In this document: positions 11,144 through 18,591 of the stretch, piece after piece
Layout: every line of letters starts with the position of its first letter
Position numbering within the stretch: position 1 is the first letter of the stretch
Assembly (NCBI RefSeq): GCF_023674425.1
Contig: NZ_CP098401.1
Location: 1,426,001 to 1,490,000 of the forward strand
DNA length: 64,000 nt
Direction: 5' to 3'
Source: Sphingomonas donggukensis
GTDB lineage: Bacteria > Pseudomonadota > Alphaproteobacteria > Sphingomonadales > Sphingomonadaceae
Made by a program: the position numbers and the translations under genes
Notes under the pieces: generated by a model
Seen by the model: only the letters and a program-made list of their open reading frames with translations
What the model was told of the DNA's origin: nothing
Database searches by the model: none

Positions 11144-11845
11144 ATGACCGCAAAACCCTTCGACATCGTCGGTTTCGACCTGGACGGTACGCTCGTGGAC
11201 ACGTCGGGCGACCTGACCGCGGCGGTGAATGTCGCGCTGGCCGCCGCCGGGAGGGCACCGCTGAGCGCAGACGAGGTGCGACCGATGATCGGCGGGGGCG
11301 CGAAGCATATGCTGCGGCTGACGCTGGACGCCACCGGCGGCTGCGACGAGGCGGACTTTCGGCGATATTACAAGATGTTGCTGGCGTCATATGAGGCCAG
11401 TATTTCGGTGCATAGCCAGCCGTTCCCCGGCGCGGTGGACGCGCTCGACCGGCTGGCGGGGCTGGGCGTGACCGTGGCGGTGGTGACCAACAAGTTCGAG
11501 AGCTTTGCGGTGAAGTTGCTCGACGACCTGGGACTCAGCGAGCGGTTCGCGTGCGTGATCGGGGGCGACACGCTCGGCCCCGGCAACGCCAAGCCCTCCC
11601 CCGCCCCGCTCCGCGAGATGATCGAGCGCTGCGGCGGCGGCAGCGCGGCGTTCGTCGGCGATTCGATCTACGATATGATGGCGGCGCGGAATGCGGGCGT
11701 GCCGGCGATCGCGGTCAGCTTCGGCTTCCTGACCGGGCCGGTCGAGGATCTGGGGGCGGACGCTGTGATCGACGATTACGGCGCGCTGATGCCTACGCTG
11801 GACCGGCTTTCCGCCACTTGGTCCACAGGTGCCGCGCGAGCATGA
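11144..11845 (+). CDS. gph: Phosphoglycolate phosphatase (HAD family)
   Basis: Dephosphorylates 2-phosphoglycolate, formed from oxidised DNA ends and other sources. HAD motifs are in place: FDLDGTLVDT (motif I, catalytic Asp near residue 11), VTNKFES (motif II), the lysine in NAKPSPAPL (motif III) and FVGDSIYDMMAARNAG (motif IV). ATG 11144 gives 233 residues; an earlier in-frame start at 11072 would run into glmU. Its 3' end overlaps the convergent nucleotidyltransferase gene by 53 bp, so the last 17 codons of gph are also coding on the other strand. Other HAD phosphatase substrates are possible, but the sequence fits Gph well. Confidence 0.9.
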   Translation: MTAKPFDIVGFDLDGTLVDTSGDLTAAVNVALAAAGRAPLSADEVRPMIGGGAKHMLRLTLDATGGCDEADFRRYYKMLLASYEASISVHSQPFPGAVDALDRLAGLGVTVAVVTNKFESFAVKLLDDLGLSERFACVIGGDTLGPGNAKPSPAPLREMIERCGGGSAAFVGDSIYDMMAARNAGVPAIAVSFGFLTGPVEDLGADAVIDDYGALMPTLDRLSATWSTGAARA

Positions 11846-12800
11846 GTGGCGGCATGCGGAGCCAGTGCGAGCGGATGTAGAAGGCCAGGCGCGTGAGCGG
11901 GCGCGTGGCGCGGCCCCAGCCGTCGCGGGCGAGCAGGCGGCGGCGGTAGAGACGGTCGGCGAGCGTTAGCGGACTGACAGGTTTCTCGACTTCGCTCGGG
12001 GAGTAGAGCGCCTGCGCCAGCCGCATCGCGCGCGCGGCTTCGCGCTCCAGCCCGTGGTGGCGGGCACGCGCCATCAGCGCCGACGTCTCGACCTCCTTCA
12101 GCAGGCAGTGGATGTCCCACAGGTTGCGCAATCCCCCCGCCAGATCGCCGTCGGCGAACAGATGCGCGACCGAGTGCAGCACCATGTCCTCACGCGACAG
12201 CACGCGCAGGCCGTTTCCCAGTGTCACGCTGTCGTCGATCATCGCGTCGATGTCGGGCGTGATGCGGGCGGTGAGCGGCAGGATGGTATGGTGGACGTCG
12301 ATCATCCGGTCGCGCTCGCGGTGGATGAGCGGGGGGAGTTCGTGCATCCAGTGGCGGTAATAGGCGTCGTCGTAGGGATCGGGCTTCACCCATTCCCACC
12401 CCGCCGCCAGCAGCGCCGCTTCGACCGCGTCGAGCGAAGCCCGGGGCACGAGAATGTCGAGATCGCCGATCGACCGCCCCTGCCCCGCCTGCAAGCCCGC
12501 GGCGACATAGGCGGTCCCCTTCAGCAGCACGACCGGTACCCCGAGCAGTGCGAGGACGCGGTGCGCGGCCTCCGCCTCCCACAGCGCGGCGATGCGGCCC
12601 TGTTCGGCGGAGGCGAGGGTTGCGGTCAGCAGGCAGTCGGCGGCGGGGGGTTTGGCGATGCCGGTGACGCGGCGGGCGAGCGTGCCCGCCATCTGCTCGG
12701 CCCGCGCCATGGCGATCAGCGCGGTCCAGCCGTCGCCGTCGAGCGCCGCGGTGGAGGCCGGATCGCGCAGCGCGCGGACCAGGGTCATGGCGTCGGTCAC
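11793..12800 (-). CDS. Nucleotidyltransferase-family protein of an HPr-rel-A cassette
   Basis: 335 residues, resembling the uncharacterised nucleotidyltransferase family PF14907 (NTP_transf_5). The core VVLLKGTAYVAAGL followed by GRSIGDLDILVPRA gives the DxD metal-binding pair typical of pol-beta-like nucleotidyltransferases. Later motifs are HWMHELPPLIHRE, RMIDVHHTILP and EDMVLHSVAHLF. GTG 12800 overlaps the kinase stop as GTGA; ATG 12788 is a fallback. It is third in a coupled PqqD-like / HprK-related kinase / nucleotidyltransferase set, an arrangement known as the HPr-rel-A system, whose product is unknown. Bases 11976-11998 carry a fragment of the local palindromic repeat inside the coding frame (residues SEVEKPV). 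Confidence 0.85.
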   Translation of the reverse strand: MTDAMTLVRALRDPASTAALDGDGWTALIAMARAEQMAGTLARRVTGIAKPPAADCLLTATLASAEQGRIAALWEAEAAHRVLALLGVPVVLLKGTAYVAAGLQAGQGRSIGDLDILVPRASLDAVEAALLAAGWEWVKPDPYDDAYYRHWMHELPPLIHRERDRMIDVHHTILPLTARITPDIDAMIDDSVTLGNGLRVLSREDMVLHSVAHLFADGDLAGGLRNLWDIHCLLKEVETSALMARARHHGLEREAARAMRLAQALYSPSEVEKPVSPLTLADRLYRRRLLARDGWGRATRPLTRLAFYIRSHWLRMPPLMLARHLWTKWRKAGPA

Positions 12801-13657
12801 AGCGCGGACCACTCCGCCTCGACCATCTCCAGCGCGGCGTCCGTGTCGGGATAGTCGATCGCGCGTGATGGCACGGCGCGGACGAGATGGGTCAGCGCGT
12901 CGAACCCGGCTTCTCCGAGCGCGGTGTAGTTGGTCGATGCCTGGGTCAGCCGCACGAACGCCTCACTCTGCGGCAATGGGCGCGTGGCGGGGTCGAAGCC
13001 GAAGCTGGGGAACAGGATCAGCGCCGGACGCGCGGGCTGATCCATCCGCACGATCGCGGTGGCGTCGGGCACCATGTGGCGGAGGTCACCCTTCGGCGTG
13101 CTCGCCAGCAGCGGCCCGAAGCGGGCGGCCGGCGCCGCCGCCTGCATCACGCCGACGCTCGCATTCTTCAGGCTGACGAGCCGCGGGAAGGCGTGGACCA
13201 GGCCGGTCGCGGGGTCGAGCAGCGCGAATTCGTCGCCCATCAGGCGCCAGCCGCGCGTCGCAAGCAGCGCGGCGAGGGTCGACTTCCCCGCGCCCGACAC
13301 CCCCGTCATCAGCAGCGCGCGTCCGTCGCGCTCGACCGCGGAGGCGTGGAGCAGCAGGTAGCGCCGCTCGCCCAGCGCCAGTTGCAGGTTCATCGCCATT
13401 TCCGCGGCGAGCACGCCCCAGTCGAGCGGCATCGGCACCGCGTCGGGCAATGTGAAATCTCCGCCGAGCGTAATCGCTGGCCTCAGCCAGCGGCGCCACG
13501 GACGCGCGGCGAACAGGCGGACGTTGTAGTCGGCAACGCCATCGTTTGGAGCGGGATAGTCGCGGTAGAGGTCGGCGATCTGCGCGATCGGCGCGCGCCA
13601 GTCGCTGCCGATGCGGAACCCGACCGGGCCGATGCGGACGCGGTGGACGTGCTTCAT
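12797..13657 (-). CDS. HprK-related kinase A
   Basis: A 286-residue P-loop protein related to HPr kinase/phosphorylase. HASAVERDGRALLMTGVSG leads into the Walker A GVSGAGKST (residues about 119-127). GDEFALLD (about 141-148) is the acidic second motif, and PRLVSLKN (158-165) follows. True HprK enzymes are longer and sit with PTS genes; no HPr or PTS gene is in this window. ATG 13657 overlaps the PqqD-like stop (ATGA), and its own stop overlaps the next gene (GTGA). The family co-occurs with a PqqD-like protein and a nucleotidyltransferase, as here, and its substrate is not known to me. Confidence 0.88.
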   Translation of the reverse strand: MKHVHRVRIGPVGFRIGSDWRAPIAQIADLYRDYPAPNDGVADYNVRLFAARPWRRWLRPAITLGGDFTLPDAVPMPLDWGVLAAEMAMNLQLALGERRYLLLHASAVERDGRALLMTGVSGAGKSTLAALLATRGWRLMGDEFALLDPATGLVHAFPRLVSLKNASVGVMQAAAPAARFGPLLASTPKGDLRHMVPDATAIVRMDQPARPALILFPSFGFDPATRPLPQSEAFVRLTQASTNYTALGEAGFDALTHLVRAVPSRAIDYPDTDAALEMVEAEWSAL

Positions 13658-13923
13658 GCGCGCGATACCAGTCCGGCGGCTTCGAGTTCGGCGAGGCGTT
13701 CCGTCAGCGCGGCGGGGTCGGCGTCGGGGAGTTCATATTCGTTGGCAAGATGGGCGAGCAATGCGTCGAGATCGCGGGGTTTGTTGAGGGCGGCGAGCAG
13801 CTCGGGAACCGGCGATGCGACGACGTGGGTGATGCCGGAAGTGCGGTGGTAGATGAGAGTGAGCGCGTCGAGGTCGACGATGCGCAGGGTGCGGGGGTCG
13901 GCGGCGGTGTAGCGGTTCGTCAC
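13654..13923 (-). CDS. PqqD-family peptide chaperone-like protein (HPr-rel-A system)
   Basis: An 89-residue PqqD-like protein. PqqD relatives bind a peptide substrate and present it to a modifying enzyme. The pattern fits: an N-terminal beta region (IVDLDALTLIYHRTSGITHVV), then a winged-helix-like helical part (SPVPELLAALNK; DLDALLAHLANEY; ERLAELEAAGLV). GTG 13923 has GAGGGG about 8 bases upstream; ATG 13941 would add six residues with a weaker ribosome site. There is no radical-SAM gene nearby, unlike the PQQ pathway. It is first in the coupled cassette with the HprK-related kinase and the nucleotidyltransferase. Confidence 0.82.
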   Translation of the reverse strand: MTNRYTAADPRTLRIVDLDALTLIYHRTSGITHVVASPVPELLAALNKPRDLDALLAHLANEYELPDADPAALTERLAELEAAGLVSRA

Positions 13924-13984
13924 TATCCTTGCCCCTCGCATCTACCCGTTAGTCGTGGATCGGATTGGCGCGCGGTCTCGAGTC

Positions 13985-14396
13985 CCACGATGTCTCGATA
14001 CGAGCCCTCGATACGCGTGTGCCACGCTACTCGGTCTCTCCTCGACAAGAACGGTTTTTGAAGCGCGCGCGGCATGGCGATCTTGGCAGGGGTCGTTTCG
14101 GTTGGCGTCGGGCGTTGCGCGGCCGTTGCGACGCCGCGGCACATCAGCCCGGCGAAGCTCCCGACGGTCAATCCCTCACTTTCGAAATATGCCAGCCCAA
14201 CCGCCCTGCGACATACGCTATCCATCCCGCACCGCCGTGAGCGCCGTCGAGCATCGCGCCTGATCCGCACAACCCTTGCCCACCCCCTACCGTTCGTCCC
14301 GAGTAGCGATCGAGTAGGCCGCAGGCCGTATCGAGATCGCGTATCGAGGGATTTGGCGGGCGCAGATGTCTCGACAGGAACCGCTATAAGAAAGCC
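13985..14396. repeat. Gene-free region bracketed by imperfect inverted repeats
   Basis: About 450 bases without a convincing gene lie between the PqqD-like gene and the Tat protein gene. Several blocks on the left recur as reverse complements on the right: 14005-14017 with 14338-14350 (13 of 13), 14025-14034 with 14299-14308 (10 of 10), and a TCTCGATACG block near 13993 with its complement near 14327. The order is partly scrambled, so these look like two diverged copies of a repeat in opposite orientation around about 230 bp. The promoter of the HPr-rel-A cassette should also lie here. Confidence 0.6.
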
Positions 14397-14789
14397 TCAG
14401 CCGCGCGGCATTTGCAGGGAGGCGAAGCAGGTGAAGCCGCTTTGGCCGGATTGCAGACGGCGGATGTAGTTGGTGTACGCCTTGCTGCGTTCGTAGTCGG
14501 TGCCGGGCAGCGTGCCGCCGTTCAGCGCCTTTTTCACATCCTCGCCCTTGAACGCGGCACCTGCGGGCGGGAAGGCGCCGGGGGTGCCGGGATCGACCAG
14601 CGAGCCGTCGGCGGCGATGTATTTGCCGGCGCGGCCGGGATCGGGGACCGGGATTTCGCAGTTCGCGACCGATCCGGCCGCCTGCGCCAGCGCCGGGCGG
14701 ATCGAGACGATCGCCGATGCCCCGACCGCGCCGATCATTAGCGCGCGGCGGCGGGTCGATCCGGTCGGAAGGTCGCTGTCGTCGCTCAT
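14397..14789 (-). CDS. Small Tat-exported protein of unknown function
   Basis: 130 residues. The N-terminus has STRRRALMIGAVGASAIVSI followed by RPALAQ, a twin-arginine signal with an AxA-like cleavage site, so the protein is probably exported folded. The mature part has two cysteines (VANCEIP and GFTCFAS), Gly/Pro-rich turns (PVPDPGRAGKYI) and a helical C-terminal half (YERSKAYTNYIRRLQSG). ATG 14789 is preceded by AGGGG five bases upstream; the GTG just before it is too close to that site. No named family recognised. It lies upstream of the HPr-rel-A cassette on the same strand but 470 bp away, and is divergent from phoR. Confidence 0.75.
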   Translation of the reverse strand: MSDDSDLPTGSTRRRALMIGAVGASAIVSIRPALAQAAGSVANCEIPVPDPGRAGKYIAADGSLVDPGTPGAFPPAGAAFKGEDVKKALNGGTLPGTDYERSKAYTNYIRRLQSGQSGFTCFASLQMPRG

Positions 14790-14887
14790 CACTGCCCCTT
14801 GTCCGCCATTTGCCTTTCACAATCGTGAAGGCGGTGCAAGCGCGTGCTTTACGGCGCGCGTCCCGTTCCGCTACGCCGCTTGGCGCT

Positions 14888-16132
14888 ATGGGGACGGCAC
14901 GATCGATCCGGCTGATGCTGGCGCTGGCCCTGGTCGCGGGGACCGGCATCGCCGCCTGGCTGCTGACGGGCGACGGATCGACGACGTTGCTGGTGCCCGT
15001 GATCGGCGCGGCGGCGGTGCTGCTGGGCGCGGGGCTCGGCGAGCCGGTGCGCGCGATCGGCGGGGGCGACGCCGACACCGCGGACAATGGCATCGACGCG
15101 CTGCTGGACGCGGTGGACGAACCGATCCTGGTGATCGCCGGCGCGCAGGTGGTGCGCGCCAATCGCGCCGCGCGCGCGCTGGTCGGGGAGCATGTCATCG
15201 CGCAGGACGTGCGCCTGGCCATCCGCCACCCCGCCGCCGCCGAACGGCTGATCCGGGACGACACCGACGACGCTGCCGTCGATCTGGTCGGCCTGGGCCA
15301 GCGCGACCAGCATTGGCAGATGCGGCTGCGCGATATCGGCGGCGAGCGGCGGCTGATCCACCTGTCCGATCGCACCGACAGCCGCGCCGCAGACCGCATC
15401 CGCGTCGATTTCGTCGCCAACGCCAGCCACGAGCTGCGCACCCCGCTCGCCTCCATCCTGGGCTTCATCGAGACCTTGCAGGAGGGCGCGGGCGAGGAGC
15501 CTGAAGTGCGCGCGCGGTTCCTGCGGGTGATGGACGACGAGGCGCGTCGGATGGAGCGGCTGGTCGGCGACCTGATGAGTCTCAGCCGGATCGAGGCGGA
15601 GAAATTTCGCGCGCCCGAAACGCGGGTCGATCTGGCGCACGTCGCGCGCGGCGTCTGCGTCGAGCTGAGCGCGGGCGATACGGCGCGGGCGGGCGACCTG
15701 GTGCTGGACGCGTCCGTGCCGGTCGTGGTGCCGGGCGACGCGGCGCAATTGTCGCAGCTGCTGCACAACCTCGTCGGCAATGCGATGAAATACGGGCGGG
15801 TCGGAACCCCGGTGACGATCGCCATCGCGCGCGACGACACGATCGCGCGTGTCACCGTGACCGATGAGGGCGACGGCATCGCGCCCGAGCATTTGCCGCG
15901 GCTGACCGAGCGGTTCTATCGCGTCGATCCGGGGCGCAGCCGTGCAGTCGGAGGCACGGGCCTGGGCCTCGCCATCGTCAAGCACATCGTCGAGCGGCAC
16001 CGCGGGCGGCTGGATATCCGCAGCATGGTTGGACAGGGGACGACGATCGCGGTGGTGCTGCCCGCCGCCCCGGTCGCGGACGACACGGACGCGCTGTCAT
16101 CATGCCGTAACGAAACCGCAACAGGGGTCTGA
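14888..16132 (+). CDS. phoR: Phosphate-regulon sensor histidine kinase PhoR
   Basis: Senses phosphate status, through the Pst transporter and PhoU, and phosphorylates PhoB. Two membrane segments (residues about 8-26 and 33-50) have almost no periplasmic loop, as is usual for PhoR. A PAS-like region follows, then the dimerisation/phosphoacceptor box FVANASHELRTPLASILGF with His181. The ATPase domain has LHNLVGNAMKY (N box), VTDEGDGIAPEHL (G1), FYR and GGTGLGLAIVKHI (G2). ATG 14888 gives 414 residues; the longer open frame from 14717 lacks coding character. It heads a phoR-pstSCAB-phoU-phoB cluster. A possible Pho box for pstS lies inside its last codons. Confidence 0.94.
   Translation: MGTARSIRLMLALALVAGTGIAAWLLTGDGSTTLLVPVIGAAAVLLGAGLGEPVRAIGGGDADTADNGIDALLDAVDEPILVIAGAQVVRANRAARALVGEHVIAQDVRLAIRHPAAAERLIRDDTDDAAVDLVGLGQRDQHWQMRLRDIGGERRLIHLSDRTDSRAADRIRVDFVANASHELRTPLASILGFIETLQEGAGEEPEVRARFLRVMDDEARRMERLVGDLMSLSRIEAEKFRAPETRVDLAHVARGVCVELSAGDTARAGDLVLDASVPVVVPGDAAQLSQLLHNLVGNAMKYGRVGTPVTIAIARDDTIARVTVTDEGDGIAPEHLPRLTERFYRVDPGRSRAVGGTGLGLAIVKHIVERHRGRLDIRSMVGQGTTIAVVLPAAPVADDTDALSSCRNETATGV
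16094..16111 (+). promoter_or_regulatory. Candidate PhoB-binding site (Pho box) before pstS
   Basis: CTGTCAT (16094-16100), a 4-base spacer, then CCGTAAC (16105-16111). Alphaproteobacterial Pho boxes are two CTGTCAT-like repeats 11 bases apart; the first matches fully and the second only partly. The site ends 73 bases before the pstS start and lies within the 3' end of phoR, a sensible position for a pstS promoter. Confidence 0.45.
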
Positions 16133-16184
16133 CGACGCCCGCGGACGAATCGCGCGTCGTCGCCAGCGAGATTGCCCGAACGCG

Positions 16185-17216
16185 ATGCGAGCCGCCCGAC
16201 CGATCCTGGCCTCCCTGCTGGTGCTCGCCGCCTGCTCGGGCGGGGGCACGACGCGCGACCAGATCAAGGTCGTCGGATCGTCGACCGTCTATCCCTTCAC
16301 CACCGCGGTCGCCGAGAATTTCGTGAACGCGCGTCCCGACATGAAGGCGCCGGTGGTCGAATCGACCGGCACCGGCCCTGGCATCAAGCTGTTCTGCGCC
16401 GGCATCGGCCCGCAGCATCCCGACATCGTCAACGCCAGCCGGCGGATTAAGCGATCCGAATACGACGCCTGCCGCGCCAACGGCGTCGGACCGGTGATGG
16501 AAGTGCAGTTCGGCACCGACGGCATCGCGCTTGCCGAATCGAATGCCGGGCCGAAACTGCGGCTATCGCGTCGCGACGTGTATCTGGCGCTGGCCGCAAA
16601 CCCGCTGGGCAAGGCGAATGCGGCCCGGTTGTGGAGCGACGTGAACCCAGCCCTCCCCGCCATCCCGATCCAGACCTACGGCCCGCCATCGACCAGCGGC
16701 ACGCGCGACGCCTTTGCCGAGTTGGTGATGGTGCCCGCCTGCGAGGCGCTGGAGCCGCGGATGAAGGCGGTGAAGGACAGTGACCCCGACGCGTTCGCCG
16801 AGCATTGCACGCGGCTGCGCGAGGACGGCGCCTATGTCGACAAGGGCGAGAACGACAATCTGATCGTCCAGAACCTGTCGACCAACCCCAATGCGATCGG
16901 CATCTTCGGCTACAGCTACCTCGAGGAAAATGCCGCGCGGCTGCACGGCGTGCCGCTCGACGGCGTGGTGCCGACCTATGCCAGCATCGCCGACGGCAGC
17001 TATCCGGGCGCGCGACCGCTATACATCTATGTGAAGGTTGCGCATCTGCGGGCGGTGCCGGGACTGCGCGAGTTCCTGGCCGATTATGTGACGATGTGGG
17101 GACCGGGCGGGCCGCTGGTGCGGCGCGGGCTGATCGCGGCGGGCGCCGACGTGCGGGCGCGTGCAGCGGCGGTGGTTGCCAGGCGGACCCCGCTCGACCC
17201 GGCGGGGCTGCACTGA
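16185..17216 (+). CDS. pstS: Phosphate ABC transporter, substrate-binding lipoprotein PstS
   Basis: Binds inorganic phosphate in the periplasm and delivers it to PstCA. The N-terminus MRAARPILASLLVLAAC has a lipobox (LAAC), so this is probably a lipid-anchored form. Binding-site motifs are typical: VVGSSTVYPFTTAVAENF near the start, STGTGPGIKLFCAG, NASRRIKRSE and STSGTRDAFAELV. 343 residues is normal. It lies 52 bp after phoR and directly before pstC (one base between stop and the next start), so it is the first gene of the transporter unit and the natural target of PhoB control. Confidence 0.95.
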   Translation: MRAARPILASLLVLAACSGGGTTRDQIKVVGSSTVYPFTTAVAENFVNARPDMKAPVVESTGTGPGIKLFCAGIGPQHPDIVNASRRIKRSEYDACRANGVGPVMEVQFGTDGIALAESNAGPKLRLSRRDVYLALAANPLGKANAARLWSDVNPALPAIPIQTYGPPSTSGTRDAFAELVMVPACEALEPRMKAVKDSDPDAFAEHCTRLREDGAYVDKGENDNLIVQNLSTNPNAIGIFGYSYLEENAARLHGVPLDGVVPTYASIADGSYPGARPLYIYVKVAHLRAVPGLREFLADYVTMWGPGGPLVRRGLIAAGADVRARAAAVVARRTPLDPAGLH

Positions 17217-17217
17217 C

Positions 17218-18591
17218 GTGAACGGCGTGGCCCTCCTCGCCCTGATCGCCGGCCTGGCCCTGATAGGCTGGATGAGCGCGCGGGCGCGGGCGTTCGCGTT
17301 TGCGGGCGGACCGGCACGGGCCAATTCGCTGCCCGGACAGCATGCCGCCTATGTCGTGCTGTGGGTGGTCGTGCCGGCGCTGATCTTCCTCGCCGGGTGG
17401 GCGGCGCTCAGCCCGTCGCTGGTCACCGCCACCGCCCTCTCCCACCCCGCCGCCAGCGTGCTGCCGGCGGGCGGGTTCGAGCGCGAGGCAATATTGAACG
17501 AGGCGCGCAGCCTGGCAGCGGGCAGCGCATACGGCGCCTTCTATTCGCAGTCGGAAGGCCTGGCCCCCGCCTTCGCCGCCGCGGCCAGCCGCTATCGCTG
17601 GATCGGGACGATCGTCGCGATCCTGCTGGCCTTTGCCGGCGGCGCCTATGCGCTGAGCCGCGTCGCGCCGGCGTTTCGGGCGCGTGCGCAGGTCGAGCGC
17701 GGGGTAATGCTCGCGCTGCTGGTCGCGTCGCTGATCGCGATCCTGACGACGCTCGGCATCTTCCTCAGCCTCGTGTTCGAAAGCGTGCGCTTTTTCGAGC
17801 GCGTGCCGGTCACCGACTTCCTGCTCGGCACCAACTGGAGCCCGCAGGTCATCCCGGCGAACGACCCCGGCAGCGCGCTGGGCGCGGTGCCGCTGTTCTG
17901 GGGCACCTTCTTCATCGGTGCGGTCATCGCGATGCTGGTGGCGATTCCGTTCGGGCTGATGAGCGCGATCTACCTCACGCAGTACGCCAAGCCCTCGGTG
18001 CGGCGCTGGGTGAAGCCGATGCTGGAGGTGCTCGCAGGGATTCCGACCGTCGTGTACGGCTATTTCGCGGCGCTGACCGTCGGGCCGGCGATCCGGCAGG
18101 TCGCGGTGGCGCTGGGCATGCCGTTCGCCAGTTCGGAAAGCGCGCTGTCGGCGGGGCTGGTGATGGGGGTGATGATCATCCCGTTCGTGTCGTCGATGGC
18201 GGACGACGCGATCGCCGCGGTGCCGGCGTCGATGCGCGACGGCAGCCTGGCGATGGGGGCGACCACCAACGAGACGATCCGCCGCGTCCTGATGCCCGCC
18301 GCGCTGCCGGGCGTGGTGGCGGGCGTGCTGCTGGCGGTCAGCCGCGCGATCGGGGAGACGATGATCGTGGTGATGGCAGCGAGCGGCGCGGCGACGATCA
18401 CGCTGAACCCGTTCGAAAGCGCCACCACCGTCACTAAGCAGATCGTCGACCTGCTGACCGGGGAAGCCGAGTTCGACAGCCCGAAGACGCTCGCCGCGTT
18501 CGCATTGGGCCTCACGCTGTTCCTCATCACCTTCCTGCTGAACATCGTCGCATTGAGCGTCGTGAAACGGTATCGGGAAGCGTATGAATAG
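17218..18591 (+). CDS. pstC: Phosphate ABC transporter permease PstC
   Basis: Inner-membrane permease of the high-affinity phosphate transporter. It starts with GTG 17218, one base after the pstS stop; the next in-frame ATG is about 37 codons in and would remove the first membrane segment. Several hydrophobic segments are seen, with an N-terminal extension of about 180 residues before the conserved permease core. The EAA-like cytoplasmic loop is in the region containing MRDGSLAMGATTNETIRRVLMPAALPG, and the motif SRAIGETMIVVMA follows. 457 residues matches the longer alphaproteobacterial PstC type. Its end overlaps pstA by 8 bp. Confidence 0.93.
   Translation: MNGVALLALIAGLALIGWMSARARAFAFAGGPARANSLPGQHAAYVVLWVVVPALIFLAGWAALSPSLVTATALSHPAASVLPAGGFEREAILNEARSLAAGSAYGAFYSQSEGLAPAFAAAASRYRWIGTIVAILLAFAGGAYALSRVAPAFRARAQVERGVMLALLVASLIAILTTLGIFLSLVFESVRFFERVPVTDFLLGTNWSPQVIPANDPGSALGAVPLFWGTFFIGAVIAMLVAIPFGLMSAIYLTQYAKPSVRRWVKPMLEVLAGIPTVVYGYFAALTVGPAIRQVAVALGMPFASSESALSAGLVMGVMIIPFVSSMADDAIAAVPASMRDGSLAMGATTNETIRRVLMPAALPGVVAGVLLAVSRAIGETMIVVMAASGAATITLNPFESATTVTKQIVDLLTGEAEFDSPKTLAAFALGLTLFLITFLLNIVALSVVKRYREAYE

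Noticed and set aside
12797-13657. Calling the kinase a true HPr kinase/phosphorylase
   Set aside because: It is shorter, and there is no HPr, EIIA or other PTS gene nearby; its neighbours match the HPr-rel-A grouping instead.
13923-14270. Minus-strand frame before the PqqD-like gene as a peptide precursor
   Set aside because: It overlaps the repeat blocks, has no leader/core pattern or ribosome site, and looks like non-coding composition.
14812-14832. Inverted repeat CTTTCAC/GTGAAGG between the Tat protein gene and phoR as a Pho box
   Set aside because: It is a short imperfect dyad without the 11-base direct repeat of a Pho box; evidence is too thin for an operator call.
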